A DNA stretch of 8,000 nucleotides from Bdellovibrionales bacterium (GTDB taxonomy: Bacteria > Bdellovibrionota > UBA2428): positions 1-8,000 of the forward strand of contig JAFEAR010000180.1 of the NCBI GenBank assembly GCA_018266335.1. The letters are read 5' to 3'. The notes beneath the pieces are model-generated. The model was not told where the DNA came from and did not search any database. It saw only the letters and a program-made list of their open reading frames with translations. A program made the position numbers and the translations under genes. Below, piece after piece: positions 1 to 7,223 of this stretch (position 1 is its first letter; every line of letters begins with the position of its first letter).

Positions 1-751
1 GCACGAGTCCCCCGGCAGCGTCCTCGCAGCAACCCAGGACCTCGATGGCGTTGACGACTTCGCCCGCGTTCGTCATCCGCTGGACCGTGTGCAGGTGAGC
101 GAAAACGCGGCTGTCATCAACGGTCCCGGTGCGAGGCAGCACGGCCAAGACCTGCAACGATTCGCCGAACAGGTCAATCGACCGCCCGGTTTGCAGGTCC
201 GCGAACTCGGAGACATCGGCTCCGATCACCACCTCGTTTCCCTTCAACTGGTCGATCGTCCGTTGGGTGGCGAGTGATTCCGGAGCGGCATCGTAGGTCT
301 TCGGCCCACACGCCGCCTTCGCGCATCCCTCGTGCTTGTTGCTGAACAGAGAAACCGACTGCCAAGCCGCCTTTGCCTGAAACTCACTCTGCGGCAGAAT
401 ACCTGTCAGCGTCACCGCGCGATCCCCGATCTTGGTTGAGACACACAGCTTCGGAGATAATCGTTCCACGCCCGGCAGGTTCGCAAGCAGGATGCTCGAC
501 ACATGTGACTCGGGGAGTGTCTGTGCGGTAAGGTCCGCCGAGTAATAGTCCTGCAACGTCGCGGCCTTGGGCAGCACCAGCACGTTCGCGCCGAGCGATT
601 GCAATTGTGTCCCGACTTCGCGTTCCGAAAAGACGGTGACGTGGCGAATGGCCACGAGCGCCGTCACGCCCAACAAAATGGCCAGCGTGCTGGTGAGCAT
701 GGCTGACGGCCGTTCGCTCAACTCGCGCCAGACGAGAGTTCTGAGGTTCAT
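1..751 (-). CDS. ABC transporter permease, MacB/FtsX type (N-terminal part, cut by window edge)
   Basis: An open frame of 250 residues starts at ATG 751 and leaves the window at base 1 without a stop, so the C-terminal part is missing. The protein opens MNLRTLVWRELSERPSAM, followed by one membrane segment at about residues 18-36 and then a long extracytoplasmic region (about 40-250) with LGANVLVLP, PGVERLSPKL and a GNEVVIGADV segment. This order (N-terminal helix, then a large periplasmic domain before the expected three-helix FtsX block) is that of MacB_PCD/FtsX permeases, which move lipids, lipoproteins or peptides or act in mechanotransmission rather than forming a classical pore. The substrate is unknown. 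Cysteines at 103, 143, 148 and 241-242 are notable for an exported domain. The start is supported by AAGGA eight bases upstream. The gap to the preceding thioredoxin-like gene is about 100 bases, so co-transcription is plausible. The partner ATPase is not in the window. The family call is by eye. Confidence 0.8.
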   Translation of the reverse strand, partial: MNLRTLVWRELSERPSAMLTSTLAILLGVTALVAIRHVTVFSEREVGTQLQSLGANVLVLPKAATLQDYYSADLTAQTLPESHVSSILLANLPGVERLSPKLCVSTKIGDRAVTLTGILPQSEFQAKAAWQSVSLFSNKHEGCAKAACGPKTYDAAPESLATQRTIDQLKGNEVVIGADVSEFADLQTGRSIDLFGESLQVLAVLPRTGTVDDSRVFAHLHTVQRMTNAGEVVNAIEVLGCCEDAAGGLV

Positions 752-759
752 TCTTTTCT

Positions 760-764
760 TCCTT
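760..764 (-). promoter_or_regulatory. Ribosome binding site of the ABC permease gene
   Basis: On the minus strand AAGGA sits eight bases before ATG 751. It supports this as the true start of a gene whose end lies outside the window. Confidence 0.6.
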
Positions 765-823
765 GAGTTCTGTGAGATGACGGCAAGTCACCACCGTCCG
801 GCTTGGCCCAATGTCGGTAGAGG

Positions 824-839
824 CGCGTGCCACAACGCG
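824..839 (-). other. Small hairpin between the thioredoxin-like gene and the ABC permease gene
   Basis: Arms CGCGT and ACGCG pair perfectly around a six-base loop, starting 17 bases after the stop codon of the thioredoxin-like gene. A second weak dyad (GACGG at 779-783 with CCGTC at 794-798) follows. Neither is followed by a T tract, so a strong intrinsic terminator is not supported. A five-base-pair stem can occur by chance in GC-rich DNA. Confidence 0.3.
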
Positions 840-855
840 AAACGCCCCCAATTGC

Positions 856-1677
856 CTATCTCCGCACAGCGGGTGGTTGCGCAGTCGTGCGCGGTGCGGG
901 TTGATGATGCTTGCAGTTCGGGTCATCGCAGCACTTGCCCGCCTTGGCGAGTGCGGCGGCGATGTCATCCTTCGAGGTGAACGCATCGAACTTGCCCACG
1001 AGCACGCCCGGCGGCGCGAGCAACACAGTCGTCGTCCCCGTCGTCTTCGCAGCGTCGATCTGCATCTGCTTCAGAAATTTCTCTTCCGCAGGGTCCGCCG
1101 CCAACAGTGAGAACGTCACCAACCGGTCCTTAAAATGGGGATCGGCCTGAAAGTCCTTGAGCGATGCCGGCGCGGGAGCCTTCGCGGAACCCTGCACGCA
1201 GACGAACACCAGCTTGCCCGCCTGCAACGACTTCATGCACTTCGTCATCGTCGGAGTGACGAACGAGTTCTCGATTCCCTCGGCCGTCAGTTTTTGGGCG
1301 AACATCCCCGTTATGGCTCCGTTGGGAGCAACGGCAATCGTCATCGGCATCGGCGCGCGGCTGACATCGAACCGGTCAACCAATGCTTTCTCGGCCGGTT
1401 GCCCCACCTGCACATAGGCTGCTCGGGCCGAATCGGCTCGGGTGGCCAGTCCTTCTTTCAACGTGGCAGCCATCGTCTGCGTCGCGGCGTCGTTGGTCTT
1501 GTAGAACACGAGAAAGGTGTACTTTCCTTCGGAGGCGGCCTGCTCCAGCGTCACCTCCGCCTGGCTGGCAGACGGGGGCCGTACAGTGGTGACCTGTTGG
1601 GCACTAACCGTGGCGAACGGACTCAGACTCAACAGACCGATCATTGCAAAACTGACATGACGAAATCGAAGTGACAT
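856..1677 (-). CDS. Secreted thioredoxin-like protein without CXXC, with Cys/His-rich C-terminal tail
   Basis: A protein of 273 residues. Residues 1-27 look like a Sec signal peptide (Arg at 4 and 6, a hydrophobic core, cleavage probably near VSA-QQ). Residues 43-135 read as a thioredoxin-like fold: LEQAASEGKYTFLVFYKTND supplies the first helix and strand, and RAPMPMTIAVAPNG resembles the cis-proline strand and hairpin. The usual WCxxC is replaced by KTNDAA, so dithiol redox activity at that site is unlikely. Residues 145-245 may be a second degenerate copy (KLVFVCVQ, then TTTVLLAPPGVLVGKF). The tail carries C249, C250, C255, H257 and H258 (KCCDDPNCKHH), which looks like a metal site, followed by a Pro/Thr-rich end. 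A longer frame opens at 1740, but ATG 1677 has a good ribosome site and begins the signal peptide. It follows the RND pump gene by 135 bases. Its role is unknown; a periplasmic metal-binding or scaffold function is an inference. Confidence 0.75.
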   Translation of the reverse strand: MSLRFRHVSFAMIGLLSLSPFATVSAQQVTTVRPPSASQAEVTLEQAASEGKYTFLVFYKTNDAATQTMAATLKEGLATRADSARAAYVQVGQPAEKALVDRFDVSRAPMPMTIAVAPNGAITGMFAQKLTAEGIENSFVTPTMTKCMKSLQAGKLVFVCVQGSAKAPAPASLKDFQADPHFKDRLVTFSLLAADPAEEKFLKQMQIDAAKTTGTTTVLLAPPGVLVGKFDAFTSKDDIAAALAKAGKCCDDPNCKHHQPAPRTTAQPPAVRR

Positions 1678-1683
1678 AACGAA

Positions 1684-1689
1684 TCCTTT
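1684..1689 (-). promoter_or_regulatory. Ribosome binding site fixing the start of the thioredoxin-like gene
   Basis: AAAGGA on the minus strand lies six bases before ATG 1677. The in-frame ATG at 1740 would add 21 residues ahead of the signal peptide, which is unlikely, so this site decides the start. Confidence 0.65.
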
Positions 1690-1764
1690 CCAGAGATAAC
1701 TTCCTTGGGTTTCAACCAGCGTGATGATGAAGAACTCCAATCCTCGTCACCCATCTCCAAACTT

Positions 1765-1804
1765 GGCATGATCGATGTGCTCGCCCGCGCGAGGTCGTCA
1801 TGCC
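1765..1804 (-). other. Long hairpin just after the RND pump stop codon
   Basis: An inverted repeat has outer arms GGCATGA (1765-1771) and TCATGCC (1798-1804), a middle pair CGA/TCG with one bulged T, a small internal loop, and an inner stem CTCGC/GCGAG around CCGC. This gives about 15 base pairs in 40 bases. It begins eight bases beyond the pump stop codon (1813-1815). On the transcript it is followed by AAGTTTGG, not a T run, so it may be a weak terminator, an RNA-processing site or a 3' stabiliser separating the pump message from the thioredoxin-like gene. The structure is seen; the function is inferred. Confidence 0.55.
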
Positions 1805-1812
1805 GTCTCGAA

Positions 1813-4800
1813 TCAATGTGCTTCCGACTGTTCTGCCGCCGTTTGTCCTGCAAGCCTACGGGCCGAGTTGCCGCTGAATTGCCAGAACAGGCCGGGGTGG
1901 ACGATGTATTCGCAAACGGTCGATGTCATGAGGCCGCCGAGGATGACCGTGGCCACGGGGTACAGAATCTCCTTGCCAGGTTGTTGACCGCCGAGGACCA
2001 GCGGGACGAGGCCGATTCCCGCCGTCAGGGCCGTCATCAGGACCGGGGCCAGACGTTCGAGGCTGCCTCGCAGAATCATCGACGTGGTGAATTGCTCACC
2101 CTCCTCCTTCATCAGATGCACGTAGTGCGCGACGAGCAAGATGCCGTTGCGGGCCGCGATGCCGCCGAGCGAGATGAAACCGACCATGCCGGCGACCGTC
2201 AGCGTTTGACCCGTCAGCCAGAGGGCGACGACTCCACCGACGAACGCAATCGGCAGCGAGAGCATGATTTGCAGCACGATCCTCGTGGATGGGAACTGCG
2301 TGTAGAGGACCAGGAACACACCGGCGAGCGACACCAGACTCAGAATCGAGATCAATCGCGTTGCCTCCTGCTGAGCTTCAAACTGCCCGCCGTATTCGAC
2401 GAAGTATCCTTCCGGCATTTTCACCTTCTGCTTCACCGCCGCCTGAATGTCGGCCACGACGCCGCCGAGGTCGCGGTCGGTCGTGTTACCCCGAATTGTG
2501 ATGCGGCGTTTGGCCCGTTCGTGGCTGATCGTGTTCGGCCCGGCTCCGTCGTAGATGCGGGCCACGGCTTCCAGCGGGATGTGTCCGCCTCCGGGCAGGC
2601 CGATCACCAGCCGACGGATGGCATCGACATCGGTGCGGTATTCGTCGTCCATTCGCACCACGAGGTCGAACGTCCGTGAACCCTCGAGAATGACCGAGAC
2701 CGTCCGGCCATAGAGGGCCGTTTCGACGAGTTGATTGACATCTTTGGGGGTCAGCCCGTACAGGGCAAGTTGTTCGCGATTCAGTTCGATCCGCAACTGC
2801 GGAATCATCGTCTGCGCCTCGACAACGGGTGGTGCCAGCCCCGGAATGCCGGTGATGGCTGCCTTGATTTCGTTGGCCTTCTTCCTCAACACGTCGAGAT
2901 CATCGCCGTAAACCTTGATCGCGATCTGAGCCGATACGCCCGAGAGCATGTGGCTGATCAGATGGGCCAGCGGCTGTTCGGCCTCGTACTGGATGCCGGG
3001 GATCGATTCGAGGTCTTTGCGCAGGATGGCCAAGGCTCCCTGACGCGAGACGCCGCTGTTGGGGTTGATGCTGACGATGTACTCGGTCACATGGACCCCT
3101 TCGGCGTGTTCGTCCATCTCGGCCCGACCGCTGCGGCGGACGAGGGCTTTGATGAGCGACCTATCTTGCGCTTCGTCGCCACCCGCTTTGGAGAATACGT
3201 TGAACGGGAACGAAGGCTTGGCCGCATGACCCGCCACTGGTGTCGCGTCATTCTTTTCCGCCGCCATGTGTTTGCGGAACGCCTTGTCCACCATTCGTGT
3301 GACGCGGTTTGAGGTCTCCAGCGACGACCCCGGCGGCAGCGTGATGTTGACCTGTGCAGCTCCTTCATCGAACGGCGGCAGGAAGTCGGTGCCAAGGCTC
3401 GCGACGAGCACACCGCTCCCCGCGATGGCGGCGAACACGACCAGCAGAATCAGTTTCAGACCCCACGGATTCATGCTGAAGCGGATCACCGGCGCGACGG
3501 CCCGCTTCAAGATGCGGAGTAGAAAGCTGTCGCCTCCGTGCGGATCGGCCGAATGGGCGTCGGTTCCACCACCGGCGATCGCTTTCGCGGTGGCTTGCCT
3601 CCCCTGACGTTCGATCTGCCCCGCCAGCAACAGACTGCCAAGAACGGGCGTCACGGTCAGTGACACCAATAGCGATGCGAGGATCGACACGATGTAAGCC
3701 ACTCCCAGCGGAGCAAACAGGCGGCCCTCGACCCCCGACAACGCGAAGAGCGGCAGAAAGACGAGAATCACCAGCATCGTGCCGAACACGATGCAACCGC
3801 GCACCTCGATGCTCGCGTGATAGATCACGTCGAGCGACGGTTTGGGTTGCGCCAGCCGCGCGTTCAGATGCAGCCGCCGAAAGACGTTCTCGATATCAAC
3901 GATGGCGTCATCGACCAACTCGCCCATCGCGACGGCCAGCCCGCCGAGCGTCATCACGTTGATCGACTGACCGAAGAAATGAAACACCAGCCCGGTGATC
4001 ACGATCGACAATGGAATGGCGGTCAGCGTGATGAGTGTCGTGCGGACATTCATCAGAAACAGGAACAGGATGATCAGGACCAACACGGCCCCGTCGCGCA
4101 GGGCCTCCAGCACATTGTGGATGCCTCGGTCGATGAACTCGCGCTGCTGATACAATTCGGTTTCGATTTCGATGTCGGCTGGCAGTGACGGCTTGAGTTC
4201 GTGCAATGCCTGCACGATCTTGTCTGTCAGAGACCGCGTGTCGCCGGTCGGCTGCTTGGCGATGGTGAGCACCACGGCGGGCCGGCCGTTCACGGACGAG
4301 TCGCCCCGTTTGATCTGCGGCCCCTCGACGACGCGCGCCACGTCGCGCACCAGCACGGAGCGGTCGCCATGAGACTTGACGACCGTTTGCTCCAAATCGC
4401 TGATCGACTGCACCCGGCCAATGCCGCGGACGAGAAACTCCAGCGAACCCCGTTCGAGATAGCCGCCGGTGGCATTTTGGTTGCTCTCTGCCATCGCCTG
4501 CTCGACTTCATCCAGCGTGACATCGAATGCCTGCAATTTCGCCGCATCGACTTTGACATGATACTGTTTGCGTCCGCCCCCCATCGTGATGACCTGAGCC
4601 ACGCCGGGAATCGTGAGCAACCGGGTCCGCACGGCCCAGTCGGCCAGAGTGCGGACTTCCATCGGTGACGTCGAACCGTCTTTGCTGTACATGCCAACCA
4701 TGACGATCTGCCCCATGATCGACGAGATCGGAGCCAGTTCCGGCTTCACTGTTTCTGGGAGCCGGTCACGCACGATGGCGATGCGCTCGTTGACGATTTG

Positions 4801-5118
4801 CCTCGCGATGTAGATGTTCGTGTTCCAGCCGAACTCGACATAGATTACCGACAGACCGATGCCCGACGAGCTGCGGACCGCCTCGACGCCGGTCGCGCCG
4901 TTAAAGGCGACTTCCAACGGAATCGTGACCAACGCTTCGACCTCTTCGGGCGACAGACCGGGACACTCGGTCATCACGGTCACGCGCGGACGGGTCAGCG
5001 ACGGAAAGATGTCGATCGGCAGGCTGGCCATCGTCATCGAACCCGCGACCAACGTGATGAGCGCCAGGCAGACGATCAACATCCGGTTGTGCAGGGCAAA
5101 CTTGATCATGCTGTTCAT
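1813..5118 (-). CDS. czcA: Heavy-metal efflux RND pump, CzcA/CusA family
   Basis: Inner-membrane proton/metal antiporter of a tripartite exporter, 1101 residues from ATG 5118, slightly longer than the usual 1020-1070. The start MNSMIKFALHNRMLIV matches the family opening, followed by LPIDIFPSLTRPRV in the first porter subdomain. Membrane segments lie near 13-33, 343-358, 361-383, 387-410, 446-460, 466-495, 553-576, 922-942, 948-970, 974-1002, 1023-1044 and 1051-1079. Helix 4 has GELVDDAIVDIEN with acidic residues D403, D404 and D408, the proton-relay position of this family. The second periplasmic loop contains SGRAEMDEHAEGV and, before it, an unusual stretch (about 617-655, with KNDATPVAGHAA and a VFSKAGGDE segment). 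A His-containing cytoplasmic linker (about 505-532) precedes helix 7. An in-frame ATG at 5202 would add 28 residues encoded across a palindromic element, so the later start is preferred, although neither has a strong ribosome site. The metal (Cu/Ag or Zn/Co/Cd/Ni) is not decided. The symbol is family-level only. Confidence 0.95.
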   Translation of the reverse strand: MNSMIKFALHNRMLIVCLALITLVAGSMTMASLPIDIFPSLTRPRVTVMTECPGLSPEEVEALVTIPLEVAFNGATGVEAVRSSSGIGLSVIYVEFGWNTNIYIARQIVNERIAIVRDRLPETVKPELAPISSIMGQIVMVGMYSKDGSTSPMEVRTLADWAVRTRLLTIPGVAQVITMGGGRKQYHVKVDAAKLQAFDVTLDEVEQAMAESNQNATGGYLERGSLEFLVRGIGRVQSISDLEQTVVKSHGDRSVLVRDVARVVEGPQIKRGDSSVNGRPAVVLTIAKQPTGDTRSLTDKIVQALHELKPSLPADIEIETELYQQREFIDRGIHNVLEALRDGAVLVLIILFLFLMNVRTTLITLTAIPLSIVITGLVFHFFGQSINVMTLGGLAVAMGELVDDAIVDIENVFRRLHLNARLAQPKPSLDVIYHASIEVRGCIVFGTMLVILVFLPLFALSGVEGRLFAPLGVAYIVSILASLLVSLTVTPVLGSLLLAGQIERQGRQATAKAIAGGGTDAHSADPHGGDSFLLRILKRAVAPVIRFSMNPWGLKLILLVVFAAIAGSGVLVASLGTDFLPPFDEGAAQVNITLPPGSSLETSNRVTRMVDKAFRKHMAAEKNDATPVAGHAAKPSFPFNVFSKAGGDEAQDRSLIKALVRRSGRAEMDEHAEGVHVTEYIVSINPNSGVSRQGALAILRKDLESIPGIQYEAEQPLAHLISHMLSGVSAQIAIKVYGDDLDVLRKKANEIKAAITGIPGLAPPVVEAQTMIPQLRIELNREQLALYGLTPKDVNQLVETALYGRTVSVILEGSRTFDLVVRMDDEYRTDVDAIRRLVIGLPGGGHIPLEAVARIYDGAGPNTISHERAKRRITIRGNTTDRDLGGVVADIQAAVKQKVKMPEGYFVEYGGQFEAQQEATRLISILSLVSLAGVFLVLYTQFPSTRIVLQIMLSLPIAFVGGVVALWLTGQTLTVAGMVGFISLGGIAARNGILLVAHYVHLMKEEGEQFTTSMILRGSLERLAPVLMTALTAGIGLVPLVLGGQQPGKEILYPVATVILGGLMTSTVCEYIVHPGLFWQFSGNSARRLAGQTAAEQSEAH

Positions 5119-5155
5119 GGTCGGTTTCGATTCATCTCGCGAGGTTGCTGCTGGT

Positions 5156-5191
5156 CCCCTCGCCTCGACTTTGCGGGGAGAGGATGAGGGG
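5156..5191. repeat. Palindromic intergenic element between adaptor and pump genes
   Basis: The arms CCCCTC (5156-5161) and GAGGGG (5186-5191) are inverted copies, and the interior has the run GCGGGGAGAGGATGAGGGG. The wording resembles the dispersed CCCTCACCC/CCTCTCCC-type palindromes found in many GC-rich genomes, here sitting exactly in the gap between two operon genes. If translation of the pump began at 5202, this element would encode the odd leader NEDPSSSPRKVEARGP. Only one copy is visible in the window, so its repeat nature is inferred from resemblance. Confidence 0.45.
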
Positions 5192-5208
5192 TCTTCGTTC
5201 ATTCGTGG

Positions 5209-6672
5209 CTAGTGGTTGTGTCCTTCGTGGCCGCCCCCGCCGCCCCCTTCGCCCAGCTTCTTCTTCAATTCGAGGTTCAATTGGTAGGCATGGTTCTTCG
5301 CGACGACATCGAAGTCGGGAGTCAACGTGCCGTCATTCTTGATGACCGCCGTGCGACCATCGAGATGTTCCAGCACGACGGCGGTTCGTTCGAGCAGCTT
5401 GCCATTCGTGCGAAACACGTAGGCGTCGGCCCCCTCCTGAATTACCGCGTCGGCGGGGAGGACAATCCGTTCGGTCAGCTTCTCGACGGGAACCGATAAC
5501 CGTACGCGCTGACCAGGCCGGAAGAGCCAGGCATGGTAGGCGATGCCATCGTCGTTCGTGGTCTCGCGAAGGATTTGATTGACGAGCGGAATGTGAAACT
5601 TCTGGATGCGGCTGAGTCCATCGACGGTGCTTTCGAGGTAGCGAATCTTCATGTTGTCGCGAGTCAGCGGAGTCCCGTCTGCCGTTTCAAACGTCGCCGT
5701 CACCCCCCACTTCTCCTGCATCGTGCGCAGGATCAGCGGCGAGTCGCGCTCGAATGCCTGGCCGGCAATGTTGAGTTCCGTATGCAGGGCCAGATCGACC
5801 AGCACGTCCCCCGGTTGCACCAGTTTGCCGGGAAAGACATCGATGCTTTCAACCGAGTAGATGAGATCTTCCGGTTCTTTCACCGGGGACACTTCGTGGA
5901 CCAGCGCGGCCATCATGATGCGCGGTGCGCCGCGACGCGGCAGTTCCAGCAGAGCCTTCGCGTCCATCGCCGGAACCTTGCCGCCAGGGACGCGCACGGT
6001 GAATTTCCGAATCAAAATCTTCGACTCGACGATCGTGCCAATCTGGTCGGGAGCCAGCCCCCGCACCAACAGTTCCTGCGTCTGGACAAGTTGCTGCGAT
6101 TCGAGCCGTCGCCGCTCGTATTCCTTCTCAATCTTGTTCTTTGCGGGAAGTGCGCCGCTTTCGACGAGAGGCGTAATGCGCTTGAGTTCAATGTCGATCA
6201 GTTCGATGTCCTGCAAGGTCCGCAACAGCGCTGCCTGCGCAGCCGTCAGCAACTCGCTGGTCGGCTGGACATCCATCAACGGATCGCCGGGCCGCACGGA
6301 CTGGCCGGGAAAGATGTACAGCTTCGTCACAATTCCGGCGACGGTCGCGGGAATGCGTCGTTCGCTGTGCCCCTGCTGCTCGGAGACGACTCCCGGAATC
6401 TGGATCGTCCGCCAATAATCGGACAGTTGGATTTCGGCCATCTCCAAGCCGAGGTTCTCTTTCGCTTGATCGGACAGCGTCAGCACGGGCTTGGCCTCAC
6501 CCCCACCGTGGTCGTGACCCGCGTGTTCATCGGCCTCGGACGCGGCAACTTTGCCGACGCCTCGCACCTGGTCGAGCCAGCCCTGCCAGCGTGGTCGCGT
6601 GGCAACAGCCGTCGCGCCGCAAGCGGCAACAATCACCGCGCCGATGGCGATGCGTTTGAGTCCGACCTTCAT
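5209..6672 (-). CDS. czcB: RND efflux periplasmic adaptor, CzcB/CusB family
   Basis: Membrane-fusion protein of 487 residues that would bridge the RND pump and an outer-membrane channel. Residues 1-24 form an export or anchor segment; VAAC at 15-18 could be a lipobox, making it a possible lipoprotein. A His-rich stretch follows (DEHAGHDHGGG, 48-58). VAGIVTKLYIFPGQSVRPGDPL (about 111-132) is the first lipoyl half, 137-210 is a helical hairpin with many Leu, Gln and Glu, and IDVFPGKLVQPGDVLVDL (277-294) is the second lipoyl half. About 50 extra residues (220-270) separate the hairpin from this second half. The beta-barrel and membrane-proximal parts follow, with FRPGQRVRLSVPV and IVLPADAVIQEGADAYVF. 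The tail is Gly/His-rich (six Gly then HEGHNH). Terminal His clusters suggest metal capture before handover to the pump. The start at 6672 is preferred over 6687 because of the ribosome site. It lies 90 bases before the pump start. Confidence 0.92.
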   Translation of the reverse strand: MKVGLKRIAIGAVIVAACGATAVATRPRWQGWLDQVRGVGKVAASEADEHAGHDHGGGEAKPVLTLSDQAKENLGLEMAEIQLSDYWRTIQIPGVVSEQQGHSERRIPATVAGIVTKLYIFPGQSVRPGDPLMDVQPTSELLTAAQAALLRTLQDIELIDIELKRITPLVESGALPAKNKIEKEYERRRLESQQLVQTQELLVRGLAPDQIGTIVESKILIRKFTVRVPGGKVPAMDAKALLELPRRGAPRIMMAALVHEVSPVKEPEDLIYSVESIDVFPGKLVQPGDVLVDLALHTELNIAGQAFERDSPLILRTMQEKWGVTATFETADGTPLTRDNMKIRYLESTVDGLSRIQKFHIPLVNQILRETTNDDGIAYHAWLFRPGQRVRLSVPVEKLTERIVLPADAVIQEGADAYVFRTNGKLLERTAVVLEHLDGRTAVIKNDGTLTPDFDVVAKNHAYQLNLELKKKLGEGGGGGGHEGHNH

Positions 6673-6680
6673 GGACGTAT

Positions 6681-6686
6681 ACCTCA
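6681..6686 (-). promoter_or_regulatory. Ribosome binding site deciding the adaptor start
   Basis: TGAGGT on the minus strand lies eight bases before ATG 6672. It overlaps an alternative in-frame ATG at 6687, which itself has no recognisable ribosome site, so the shorter protein starting MKVGLKR is favoured. Confidence 0.6.
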
Positions 6687-6765
6687 TTGGTCTGTCACGG
6701 CCTGTGGTCCGCGCTCATCTCAGCCCGAGCGTCGGCCACTGTGTCTGCTTTGAAAACCATTCCAC

Positions 6766-6794
6766 GGCGGACGGGCCTCCCTGCCCGATCCGCC
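6766..6794 (-). other. Bulged GC-rich hairpin between the coiled-coil gene and the adaptor gene
   Basis: The arms GGCGGACGGGC (6766-6776) and GCCCGATCCGCC (6783-6794) pair over 11 base pairs with one bulged A and a six-base loop; CCA at 6762-6764 and TGG at 6795-6797 extend it past a single extra C. On the transcript it is followed by GTGGAATGGTTTTC, whose short T run is too far away for a classical strong terminator. A weak attenuator or an mRNA-stabilising stem is plausible. Confidence 0.5.
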
Positions 6795-6825
6795 TGGATC
6801 GTGTGTGGCACAATCGTTCAACGAA

Positions 6826-7194
6826 TCACTTCGCCGAACCGGTCTTGCCGTCATCCTTCTTCGCGCTGGTGGCCTCGGGAGACCCCTTGGCCTTCTGCTC
6901 TGCCAATCGACGCTCACGCGCGGCCGTTCGTTCGGCCTCGATCTTCTCGGTGCGAGCCTGCGACGCCTTGCGGTGGATCTCGGCCCTGCGAGCTGCCTCT
7001 TCCGCTTGGGCCTTGGCGCTTGCTGCGGCTGCCGCCTGCTGGGCCTGGTATTGTTTGACCTGCTGCTGCCGAAACTGCTGCATGGCCTTTTGCATGTTGC
7101 GATTGCTGCGTGTGGCGGCAGGAGCATCAACCACGAGGAACAACACGGCGGCGGTGAACAACCCCGCTGTCACCCAGAATTGATAGGTCATCAT
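6826..7194 (-). CDS. Small membrane-anchored, Ala/Gln/Lys/Glu-rich predicted coiled-coil protein
   Basis: A protein of 122 residues that I cannot place in a named family. Residues 4-27 are a hydrophobic signal or anchor (FWVTAGLFTAAVLFLVVDAPAA). Residues 29-105 are almost free of Gly and Pro and rich in Ala, Gln, Glu, Lys and Arg (for example QQQVKQYQAQQ and EEAARRAEIHRK), which predicts one long helix, possibly a coiled coil of up to about 110 angstroms. The last 20 residues are polar and probably disordered (SPEATSAKKDDGKTGSAK). There is no cysteine and only one histidine, so direct metal binding is unlikely. An upstream in-frame ATG at 7317 overlaps the preceding stop codon, but it would add 41 residues that do not look like a signal peptide and has no ribosome site. 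The composition resembles the stalk of TolA or other periplasm-spanning helices, but this type of low-complexity similarity is weak evidence. A structural role beside the exporter is speculation. Confidence 0.65.
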   Translation of the reverse strand: MMTYQFWVTAGLFTAAVLFLVVDAPAATRSNRNMQKAMQQFRQQQVKQYQAQQAAAAASAKAQAEEAARRAEIHRKASQARTEKIEAERTAARERRLAEQKAKGSPEATSAKKDDGKTGSAK

Positions 7195-7200
7195 CCGAAA

Positions 7201-7204
7201 CCTC
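7201..7204 (-). promoter_or_regulatory. Ribosome binding site deciding the coiled-coil gene start
   Basis: GAGG on the minus strand lies six bases before ATG 7194 (ATGATG). It sits beside a small hairpin (CCTGC at 7208-7212, GCAGG at 7216-7220, loop of three) which could modulate access to the site. It favours 7194 over the longer frame from 7317. Confidence 0.6.
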
Positions 7205-7223
7205 GATCCTGCTTCGCAGGAGT

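Noticed and set aside
384..986. A 200-codon minus-strand open frame overlapping the ABC permease gene
   Set aside because: It overlaps the permease gene in another frame. The permease frame has a signal-like helix, family motifs and a ribosome site; this one has none.
1705..2679. A 324-codon plus-strand open frame
   Set aside because: It is antisense to the RND pump, with composition biased to Arg, Asp, His and Gln, no family motif and no ribosome site noticed.
5533..6753. A 406-codon plus-strand open frame
   Set aside because: It lies almost wholly antisense to the adaptor gene, whose domains are clear. The translation is low in recognisable motifs and rich in Arg, His, Gln and Asp, as expected of a shadow frame in GC-rich DNA.
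6814..6824. Short perfect palindrome TCGTT-C-AACGA after the coiled-coil gene
   Set aside because: Five-base arms with a single-base centre cannot form a stable RNA hairpin and are expected by chance.
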